From positions 1 through 64,000 of the forward strand of contig CAZEQY010000007.1 in the NCBI GenBank assembly GCA_964514655.1: a stretch of 64,000 nucleotides of DNA, given 5' to 3'. A program made the translations under genes and the position numbers. The notes beneath the pieces were generated by a model. It was not told where the DNA came from. It was given only the letters and a program-made list of their open reading frames with translations, and made no database searches. Positions 33,436 to 40,048 of this stretch are shown one piece after another; positions within the stretch are counted from its first letter, which is position 1; the number at the start of each line of letters is the position of its first letter. This DNA is from SZAS-7 sp964514655. Its GTDB lineage: Bacteria; Chlamydiota; Chlamydiia; Chlamydiales; FEN-1388.

Positions 33436-34803
33436 ATGAACTCGCGCCCAAGTTATCAACTTACTGACTTCCCTGTAGGCTCTTCACGAGAGATATGGTC
33501 CATTTGCTGGCCGCTTATGCTTAGCTTCTGCTCAAGTAGCTTTATGCTATTTGCAGATAGGCTATACCTTGCACACCATAGCGTAGCTGCTATGAATGCT
33601 ATGGCAGTAGCTGCAAACTTCTGCTACTTGGTATTGATCTTTCCTTTTGGCATATGCGAGATCACCGAGATGTTTGTGGCAAGACTGCATGGCGAGATGC
33701 GCAATCCAGAAGTCGGAAGACCAACCTGGCAGATCATCTGGCTCTCAATATTTTCATGGCCCCTTTTCTTTCTCATAAGCCACTTGTTGAGTACCGTGCT
33801 TTTTACTGAGGGCTCTTTAGAAAGCATATACCTCAATACCTTCTTAGAGTTTGGGCCCTTTATGCTGATCTCGCTTGCGCTCACAGGCTTTTTTGTGGGT
33901 ATAGGCAACACGCGCGTTATTACATATGCTACGATTACCGCAAACTTAGTAAACCTTGTTCTTGCCCCTATCTTGATCTTTGGCACACCCTTTACACCCG
34001 CCATGGGCATTAAGGGAGCGGCCTATGCTGCCGGCTTTTCGCAGGCCTACCAAGCGCTCTTTTTATTTGCGCTCTTTTTTGAAAAAAAGACAAGGCAAGT
34101 ATATGCAACAACAAATATCTCGATCGACCTTGGCCTTACAAAAGAAATGCTGCGTATTGGCCTACCTGCCGGCACAAGTAGATCGATAGAAGTACTTGCC
34201 CACTGCGCATTTTTTTACATCATGGCAAAGGCAGGGCCTGTAGAGCTTACCATCGCTACGATAGTGCAAAGCTTCTTTTTGCTTGTGGTGTTTATTAACG
34301 ACGCTACATCTAAAGGCGTGCAGGCAATCCTTGCAAACCTTATCGGCGCACATATGAATGACCTTGTGCCTAAGGTCATGCGCGCAGCCTACCGCGTGCA
34401 GTTTATGCTCTTTTTGGCTGTTTCATCTATATGCCTTGTTGGCGCTGATAGCATCTTTTCATTTGTGCTCCAAGAAGAAGACATCCACCTGCTATCGAGT
34501 GAAAGCTTTGTCTTCACACTAAAGATCTGTCTTTTGTTGATGTGCGTATTCTTTTTATTTGATGGCTTTTGGTGGATTGTAATTGCCCACCTAACAGCCC
34601 TTGCTGACACCAAGTTCATCCTCTACGTAAACGCGCTTAGCCAATGGCTCATCTACATCATGCCAACCTACGCCTTAGTCGCCTACGCCGAAGGCGGAGC
34701 CCTTTGCGGATGGTCTATGGTAACCCTAAACTCCGCAGTCCTCTTTGGCCTCTTCTGGCTCCGCTCGCAGTGGCACCTAAAGAAGACTCTTGGGACTTAC
34801 TAA
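33436..34803 (+). CDS. MATE-family efflux protein, second of a tandem pair
   Basis: 455 residues, colinear with the preceding MATE gene: both begin with the PSYQLT segment followed by a PVGS-REIW motif, and both contain ICEIT and HLTAL-DTKFI. Shared segments are strongest in helices 1-2 and 10-12 and weaker in the middle, suggesting different substrates. The gap between the two genes is 52 nt. The downstream gene is convergent. No ribosome site better than AAAAGTTAA was found, so translation may depend on coupling or a weak site. Confidence 0.9.
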   Translation: MNSRPSYQLTDFPVGSSREIWSICWPLMLSFCSSSFMLFADRLYLAHHSVAAMNAMAVAANFCYLVLIFPFGICEITEMFVARLHGEMRNPEVGRPTWQIIWLSIFSWPLFFLISHLLSTVLFTEGSLESIYLNTFLEFGPFMLISLALTGFFVGIGNTRVITYATITANLVNLVLAPILIFGTPFTPAMGIKGAAYAAGFSQAYQALFLFALFFEKKTRQVYATTNISIDLGLTKEMLRIGLPAGTSRSIEVLAHCAFFYIMAKAGPVELTIATIVQSFFLLVVFINDATSKGVQAILANLIGAHMNDLVPKVMRAAYRVQFMLFLAVSSICLVGADSIFSFVLQEEDIHLLSSESFVFTLKICLLLMCVFFLFDGFWWIVIAHLTALADTKFILYVNALSQWLIYIMPTYALVAYAEGGALCGWSMVTLNSAVLFGLFWLRSQWHLKKTLGTY

Positions 34804-34805
34804 GC

Positions 34806-34826
34806 GGCGCGCTCAGTAAGCGCGCC
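34806..34826. terminator. GC hairpin between convergent genes
   Basis: GGCGCGC (34806-34812), loop TCAGTAA, GCGCGCC (34820-34826), starting 2 nt after the MATE stop and ending 9 nt before the protease gene's stop. No T-run, so a bidirectional terminator is only probable. Confidence 0.45.
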
Positions 34827-34835
34827 TGAAACAGA

Positions 34836-35756
34836 CTATACCGCTTCGTAGATGTAGATGGCGCTATGCATGCAAGCATCTTGATAGGGTGAAAAGTCTA
34901 AGTCTTTGTACTTTTTATCTGGTGACTTTAGGAGGGTCACGCGGTGGTCATCATACAATACCCAGCCTGCTTTTTCAATTACGTACGTATAGGCATGCCA
35001 GTAGGGCGTACAGATAACAACGGACACAAGTTTGTACTTGGCGGTGTTTCCATTACGGAGTACAGGAATCTTGAGGGGCGTTGTTGGATCTATCGAAGCG
35101 ATAGAATAGACACGCTTACCTTTACTATTTTTTGGGCGTGGTCGATCCACAAATACCGGCAAAAACTTAGGCACTTTTTCTTCTGCTGTAAATGCAATTT
35201 TGCTTTCTTCTATAATTTTCTGAACGGGCTTTTTCTTGGTAGACTCAGAAAATTTGATGTTCAGCATCAGCTCTTCTCGTTTTTTAGAGCCTTCTTGGTA
35301 TTCAATTTTTTTGCTTTTAAGCTGCTTTAATATGAACTTCAAAAAGGTACCCTGATGAAAGCCATCATCCATTTTTGCAGGCAACCCCTTGTCGATCACC
35401 ATGCGTTTAAAAGCTTTTATTTCATCAGAGGTTACTACTCGCCTTTTTTTACCATTTTTACCTTCGGCAATATCAAAAAGAGTAAATAGCTCCTTTTTAA
35501 TAGCGTTCTTTTCATCTTTTTGTGGGGCAAATTCTTTTCTAAAAGCTTGTGATGCTCTAACTGCTTGAATAACACTTGTTAACCAGCATGATGCTTGATT
35601 ATGATTTGTCATACCTTCTGATTCAGATTCTGAATCAGAATTCTTATCTTGCTTTGATTTAGATTTAGATTTAGGACCTTTATAACGATTTTCTACACTA
35701 TATACGATTTCGGTTTGATTATTATGATATTCGATTGTATCTACTGGTTCAAACAT
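34836..35756 (-). CDS. USP-like (C19-type) cysteine protease, candidate deubiquitinase
   Basis: 306 residues. A probable Cys box NHNQASCWLTSVIQAVRAS has the nucleophile at Cys57 with an upstream Asn/Gln, as in ubiquitin-specific proteases. The His box near the C-terminus reads YWHAYTYV (His254) followed by GWVLYDDHRVT (Asp269/270), matching the USP pattern of His then W-x(3)-DD-x-V. A Ser/Lys/Glu-rich stretch (about 28-48, SDSESESEG) precedes the Cys box. It is short for a USP, with a reduced fingers region. A role in removing host ubiquitin after secretion is inferred. AGGAG precedes the ATG. A second USP-like gene lies at 42641. Confidence 0.6.
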   Translation of the reverse strand: MFEPVDTIEYHNNQTEIVYSVENRYKGPKSKSKSKQDKNSDSESESEGMTNHNQASCWLTSVIQAVRASQAFRKEFAPQKDEKNAIKKELFTLFDIAEGKNGKKRRVVTSDEIKAFKRMVIDKGLPAKMDDGFHQGTFLKFILKQLKSKKIEYQEGSKKREELMLNIKFSESTKKKPVQKIIEESKIAFTAEEKVPKFLPVFVDRPRPKNSKGKRVYSIASIDPTTPLKIPVLRNGNTAKYKLVSVVICTPYWHAYTYVIEKAGWVLYDDHRVTLLKSPDKKYKDLDFSPYQDACMHSAIYIYEAV

Positions 35757-35812
35757 ACTGTACTCCTATGTATTAATAGTACGCAGGGCAGTATACACAT
35801 AACCGGTTTTAG

Positions 35813-35842
35813 TTGATTGCATAAATAATAAATAGATATAAT
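35813..35842 (+). promoter_or_regulatory. Promoter predicting a leaderless phosphatase mRNA
   Basis: TTGATT (35813-35818), 18-nt spacer, perfect TATAAT (35837-35842). Only 6 nt separate it from the ATG at 35849 and there is no Shine-Dalgarno. Confidence 0.55.
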
Positions 35843-35848
35843 ATAGTC

Positions 35849-37360
35849 ATGAATATTTATTTTCTTTTGTTCTTCACTTTTATTTGTAGCAATTTATTTT
35901 GCGATTCATTTTCAGAAATAAAATCTGCAGTTGATCGACTACCCTATCTGCGTGAATCTGAGATCGGCAAAAATATAGCGCAATACGATGACGCACCGGA
36001 AACGATTTTCGGTAAAGTACCAGGTGCACATCTTGCAACTCTCGACACTGCAACGTTCTTTGATGTTGAGCGTCAGTTTTTTTGCACGCTAGAAGCTAAA
36101 CAAGCTAGCTGGATTTCTACAGCGACTCCTGAAGGCTATTTTGATGTAACTTGCGATATACCAAGACAGCACTACACTCAAAAAGTTACTCTTCCTGCAG
36201 GCACAAAAATACTCATGCATGGCGACTTGCATGGCGATGTTCATTCACTTGTAACAACCATTGCTCCCTACATGAAAGGTGATGATGGCTTTAAACTGAA
36301 AGAAAATATCTATCTCGCATTTTTAGGCGACTTTGTAGAAAAGGGACTCTATGGCCTTGAGTGCATCTACATATGTATGCGTCTTAAAATTGATAATCCT
36401 GACAACGTCTTTCTTGTTCGCGGCAATCATGAAGATAGAGACATTAATTCCTACTATGGCTTTCAACAAGAACTTGCAACCAAGGGATTCACTGACGAGC
36501 AAATTGCGGCCGTCTATCGCCTCTACGATATGTTACCCAGTGCCTTATACGTTGGCACAAATCACAACTATGTCCAGCTTTGTCATGGCGGACTTGACAT
36601 AGGCTATCTGCCCACAGAGCTTCTTAACTCCACAGCCGAGTATCAATGGATTACAGAACTCAACAGATTGCAAACCTATTTACAACTAAGCCAGCAAGTG
36701 CGGAGCGAATTAGACTCCATTATGACAACCTTCCCAGACTCTTGTAGAGACCATGTAACCCCAGTAGCCGGCTCCTCAATGTACGCATGGGTGGGAAATG
36801 AAAAACGCCATATACCACTTGGGCTTCTTTGGACCGACTTTGCAGCTTATAGTACAAGTCCAACTACCTTTAAGCCTCATCGCGGTCACCAATTAAGCAA
36901 GCAGCTTACAACAGAACTTCTTGCACTCATAAATCGTGGCCCAAATAAGCTCTTGGGCATATTTCGTGCACACCAGCACACCCCGGAAGTTGACAACCCA
37001 CTAATGCGCCTTATACTGAATCTTGATCATGGCGAAGATGAAAACAAGGGCATAGCTAAGCTATGGTCACCTGTACGAAAGACTGGATCTACCATCTGGC
37101 CAAACATAGTTGTAACCTTTAACCTAAGTCCGGACACCCTCTTTGGCCCGCCTAATGGCTCTTGGCCGGGCTTTGATTTTGACACTCTTGGAGAGCTTAC
37201 AACGGCAAAAGAGTATTCAGACTGGACACTTAAGGTTCACTCATTCAATGAGCAAAAAGATAAAGCTCATAACGATGAGACATCCCCCGACAATGGCGAT
37301 CCTTGTGGGAGTAAAGACACCCTTGAACAAGGATACGAAGAAGTTCGGAACGATAAGTAA
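35849..37360 (+). CDS. Secreted PPP-family serine/threonine protein phosphatase
   Basis: 503 residues. An 18-residue signal peptide (ending SNLFC) suggests Sec export. The catalytic domain has all PPP landmarks in order: GDLHGD (125-130), GDFVEKG (160-166, replacing the usual GDxVDRG), RGNHED (191-196), a third metal histidine in LCHGGLDIGY and the RAHQ near IFRAHQHTPEV. These are two-metal phosphoserine/threonine phosphatases of the PP1/PP2A fold, typical of eukaryotes and sometimes of secreted bacterial effectors. The VDRG-to-VEKG change removes the conserved Arg, which may alter substrate phosphate binding. Its 3' 120 bases overlap a gene on the other strand. Confidence 0.85.
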   Translation: MNIYFLLFFTFICSNLFCDSFSEIKSAVDRLPYLRESEIGKNIAQYDDAPETIFGKVPGAHLATLDTATFFDVERQFFCTLEAKQASWISTATPEGYFDVTCDIPRQHYTQKVTLPAGTKILMHGDLHGDVHSLVTTIAPYMKGDDGFKLKENIYLAFLGDFVEKGLYGLECIYICMRLKIDNPDNVFLVRGNHEDRDINSYYGFQQELATKGFTDEQIAAVYRLYDMLPSALYVGTNHNYVQLCHGGLDIGYLPTELLNSTAEYQWITELNRLQTYLQLSQQVRSELDSIMTTFPDSCRDHVTPVAGSSMYAWVGNEKRHIPLGLLWTDFAAYSTSPTTFKPHRGHQLSKQLTTELLALINRGPNKLLGIFRAHQHTPEVDNPLMRLILNLDHGEDENKGIAKLWSPVRKTGSTIWPNIVVTFNLSPDTLFGPPNGSWPGFDFDTLGELTTAKEYSDWTLKVHSFNEQKDKAHNDETSPDNGDPCGSKDTLEQGYEEVRNDK

Positions 37361-37609
37361 GCATGAGCCTTTTATAAACGCAAGCCAGCCAGCGAGCGTC
37401 ACAAGCACAGGCAATTCCCAGTACCAATGATTGTGCGAAATCACGATCAAAATACCAATAATCAACGCAATTATGCCTGAAAAGAACACTAAAGGCGCAC
37501 TTTCTCCCACCTGATTATAAACGTCCACAAACCGTTTGCGATTTTTTATCATGGCAATACCCATAATAAAAAAATAAAGACTCAATGCTTGAGCAATAAA
37601 CTGTGTCAT
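37241..37609 (-). CDS. Small membrane protein with about four helices
   Basis: 122 residues with hydrophobic segments near 5-21, 38-58, 66-86 and 97-118, for example LVFFSGIIALIIGILIVISH. AGGAG lies 9 nt upstream of the ATG. The last 120 bases run antisense to the end of the phosphatase gene, an unusually long convergent overlap. Either both are real, sharing sequence in opposite frames, or the phosphatase tail is a recent extension. No family recognised. Confidence 0.6.
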   Translation of the reverse strand: MTQFIAQALSLYFFIMGIAMIKNRKRFVDVYNQVGESAPLVFFSGIIALIIGILIVISHNHWYWELPVLVTLAGWLAFIKGSCLLIVPNFFVSLFKGVFTPTRIAIVGGCLIVMSFIFLLIE

Positions 37610-37630
37610 ATTTTAGCTCCTCGTAAAACC

Positions 37631-37746
37631 GCAAAGTAACGAATCGCCCACAAAACAGCAACAAACTTTTCACACAAAGAACGCGTAAGACCTGAAGACA
37701 GGCAGCAACCTACGTCTCGTGCGAAGGCATGGAACGATTGAAGAAA
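37631..37746 (+). ncRNA. Possible SRP-like small RNA in the divergent gap
   Basis: The 237-base gap 37610-37846 has no gene. Within it a rod-like fold is possible: AATCG (37642-37646) with CGATT (37735-37739), CTTTTCACAC (37667-37676) roughly with GTGCGAAGG (37719-37727), CGTA (37683-37686) with TACG (37711-37714), and an apical CCTG/CAGG stem with loop AAGA (37691-37702) followed by CAGCAACC. This resembles bacterial 4.5S RNA domain IV in layout, but the invariant GGAA tetraloop and exact AGCAGCC are absent. It could instead be part of the leader of the reverse-strand membrane gene, so this is a weak call. Confidence 0.2.
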
Positions 37747-37809
37747 ATCCAAGACCTACCAGAGCTTCAGCCCAGGTTGGCGTTAGTTTAAAAAAATCGT
37801 AATAATTTA

Positions 37810-37839
37810 TTGACAAAATAGCACCTATTTTGGTACACT
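37810..37839 (+). promoter_or_regulatory. Strong promoter predicting a leaderless mRNA
   Basis: Perfect TTGACA (37810-37815), 18-nt spacer, TACACT (37834-37839). The ATG at 37847 is 7 nt downstream of the -10 box and there is no ribosome site. Confidence 0.6.
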
Positions 37840-37846
37840 ATTTGCT

Positions 37847-38521
37847 ATGAGCATAAATATTACTAAAGGTCTACTTAGTTCGGTTACTTATAATGGCATC
37901 AATGATGATCTATATGGCTTCGATGATGATTTATTTAAAATTAAACACATCAATTATATAGATAAGAATTATATAGATAAGCACAAAGATACACTTGTTA
38001 ATGCTTACAATCTAGCAACCGACCAGATAATTAATTTCACTCCGTTTTTTTTAAATCCCATTAGCACGAGTTACCCATTAGCTAGCTATATAATGCCATA
38101 TCCATTACCTCTACTTGCCAATGAAAAACGAGACCCTCTACCGGCTTCCAGCGATCTTCCGGGCACGATTGCCCGCGTTAATAACCTTGTTCCTCAAATT
38201 TTGTCACAGCCTGCGCATCCACGGGAATCGCCCCTACCCACCTTAGAACCTGTGAAGGTGAACCCTGAAGAGCTCAAGCTGAAAGAAAAGCAGCGCGATC
38301 TTGACAGAATGGACATCCTTGTGGACAAGATTCCTCCGCACTATAACGCAAGTAATGAATACTCCATGAAAAGCGTTCTTGACGAGCTTTCAAGCCTCTT
38401 GAATAAATATAGTAGCGATGCTGATTTTATCGCTCTCTCACTTACTAGAGTGCACGAGACTTTAGATAGCATGTTTAAAAGAGATGGCTTTGCCGTTTTA
38501 CAAAGAAGTGATGCCTCCTAA
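37847..38521 (+). CDS. Hypothetical protein paired with the HD/PDE-like gene
   Basis: 224 residues, unknown. The N-terminus is AT-rich in codon use, with acidic and aromatic repeats (YIDKNYIDKHK). Residues about 80-150 are Pro-rich (LPASSDLPGTIARVN) and the C-terminal 75 residues are helical. There is no signal peptide. It is transcribed from a strong promoter directly at the ATG. The next ORF starts inside its last codons in another frame (11-nt overlap from ATG 38511), so the two may be coupled or may once have been a single reading frame. Confidence 0.65.
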   Translation: MSINITKGLLSSVTYNGINDDLYGFDDDLFKIKHINYIDKNYIDKHKDTLVNAYNLATDQIINFTPFFLNPISTSYPLASYIMPYPLPLLANEKRDPLPASSDLPGTIARVNNLVPQILSQPAHPRESPLPTLEPVKVNPEELKLKEKQRDLDRMDILVDKIPPHYNASNEYSMKSVLDELSSLLNKYSSDADFIALSLTRVHETLDSMFKRDGFAVLQRSDAS

Positions 38522-39281
38522 TCCTAGCTACAAGTCACGTAATAAAGGCCCACGCGTTTCTCTTAACCGCAACTTAGACCGTACATATACACAAGAAAAG
38601 GTGGCTAAAAAAGAGACTACAGCGCGCGACATTCACGGCACTATGCACGCAACTCGCGTGGCCCTTTGGTCTCAGCTCTTGCAGTTTGTGTACGCACACG
38701 TTGGCGTGAGTGTTGATGCTAACCCGCAAGTATTAGCACTAACGGCCGCTCTACATGACGCTGCACGTGAAAATGAGGGCACAGATTACTGGGATGATGA
38801 AAGTGCAGAACTCGTGGCAATTCAGCTTCGCGAATGCGGCTATCCTGATGTCATCATACGTGAGCATAGACAGGCTGTGAGTGAAAAAGACCCTGCAAAT
38901 TCTATCTTTTCAACCACTGTACAAGCGATTGTGCACGATGCAGACTGCTTAGATATTATGCGCCTATATGGCCTGCAGGGCTTTAGGGCAAACAACCTCT
39001 ACATCTACAAAACGAAGCCTGAAGAACAAGCATACCTCGACAAGGTAATAGCCGAAGTTGCTGAGTTTATAAAGCTTACTGATTCCCAAAACGTAAAAAC
39101 TTACATGGAGCATGAAAGCCATGACCTCTATGGCGATCTCGTGCGCCTTCTTTTCTTACTCAATGAAAGAAATCCGCTGAGGTTTAAAGAACTTACAAAG
39201 CTTCTTCGCCCTGCAATGCAAGGCATCCTGCAAACAAAAGAAAATAGCGTTACCATGTGGCTCCTTGCAAATGTGCCATAG
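38511..39281 (+). CDS. HD-superfamily hydrolase resembling SidE-type phosphodiesterase domains
   Basis: 256 residues from ATG 38511 (an ATG at 38484 would add nine). Metal-type motifs are in order: HGTMHATRVALW (about 42-53), ALHDAARENEG (about 80-90), REHRQAV (about 117-123) and VHDADCLDIMR (about 141-151). The H-x3-H-x2-R and HD-x2-REN-EG spacing recalls the phosphodiesterase domain of Legionella SidE/Dup proteins, which processes phosphoribosyl-ubiquitin; nucleotide phosphohydrolases of the HD family share part of it. No ADP-ribosyltransferase domain is present. Substrate unproven. The overlapping upstream gene and own lack of a ribosome site suggest coupled translation. Confidence 0.65.
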   Translation: MPPNPSYKSRNKGPRVSLNRNLDRTYTQEKVAKKETTARDIHGTMHATRVALWSQLLQFVYAHVGVSVDANPQVLALTAALHDAARENEGTDYWDDESAELVAIQLRECGYPDVIIREHRQAVSEKDPANSIFSTTVQAIVHDADCLDIMRLYGLQGFRANNLYIYKTKPEEQAYLDKVIAEVAEFIKLTDSQNVKTYMEHESHDLYGDLVRLLFLLNERNPLRFKELTKLLRPAMQGILQTKENSVTMWLLANVP

Positions 39282-39331
39282 ACCAAAAGTAGCCAAAAAA
39301 GCTGTCTTGCGTGCTCTGCGGTGATATTTTG

Positions 39332-40048
39332 CTATTTTAGATGAAGATAGGTGTGCCAAAGAGCCTTGGAGGTAGGGACGACTTTTGCTGAAGGGTCGTG
39401 GAGTTTTTTTTCAAATTCCTTGCGGCTATACCAGTTTAAGAGGGGGTATTCTTTCGTGCCTTCTGGGACCATTTCTTGTTCAGTAAGGTCAAGGCGGATG
39501 AAAAGCCCTAAGTCATATAGCTCATCTTGTGGCGAGTAATAAAGACCTAAAGGGTGCACTTCGCGCACCATCTTTTCGCCAATGCGCGCTTCTTCCTGTA
39601 GCTCCCACATGGCTTGGGCTACATAATCTACCTCGCCATGCATGTAGGATCTTGCCTCAACGCTTCCTGAAGGCACGCATTCCAAATAACCGCCATATGT
39701 CGATAACTTGACATCTCGCACTCCCACAAGCACTTGAGAGCGGCATATACATACGCAAGAGACGCCAAGAGGATATATCTGTAAAGCTTCTTGAAGTTCT
39801 TTACTTTTGCGGCTTGCTATAAAGTAGCGATACTTTACAAAGCGGCCAACAATGCGGTCGGTATCAACCGCGCGCACACTAAATAAAAAAGAGTCGTAAA
39901 GGGTCCTATTTTGCTTTTCGTGTTGCCATATGCTCTCTACTTCTTCTTCGAGCTTTACAGGGATCTCTAAGTCAGGATGCTCTTCAAGAACTATACGAAG
40001 CTGTTTAGAAACACTCGTGTGTTCAATTTCATTACTGCCAGTCTTCAT
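39332..40048 (-). CDS. Nudix-type hydrolase of the nonulosonic-acid cassette
   Basis: 238 residues. A degenerate Nudix box is visible around residue 150: VDYVAQAMWELQEEARIGEK, which matches the REUXEE core as WELQEEA. The flanking beta-strand segments (LVGVRDVKLSTYGGYLECVP, HPLGLYYSPQDELYDLGLFI) fit the fold. The Arg of the box is replaced by Trp, so activity may be changed. It overlaps the GNAT-NeuB gene by 17 nt and is last of three genes; it might clean up a nucleotide-activated sugar or act on a different diphosphate. Confidence 0.6.
   Translation of the reverse strand: MKTGSNEIEHTSVSKQLRIVLEEHPDLEIPVKLEEEVESIWQHEKQNRTLYDSFLFSVRAVDTDRIVGRFVKYRYFIASRKSKELQEALQIYPLGVSCVCICRSQVLVGVRDVKLSTYGGYLECVPSGSVEARSYMHGEVDYVAQAMWELQEEARIGEKMVREVHPLGLYYSPQDELYDLGLFIRLDLTEQEMVPEGTKEYPLLNWYSRKEFEKKLHDPSAKVVPTSKALWHTYLHLK

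Noticed and set aside
37620..37800. Bona fide 4.5S (ffs) RNA gene
   Set aside because: The overall rod fits, but the invariant GGAA tetraloop and AGCAGCC are not present, so it is kept only as a low-confidence candidate.
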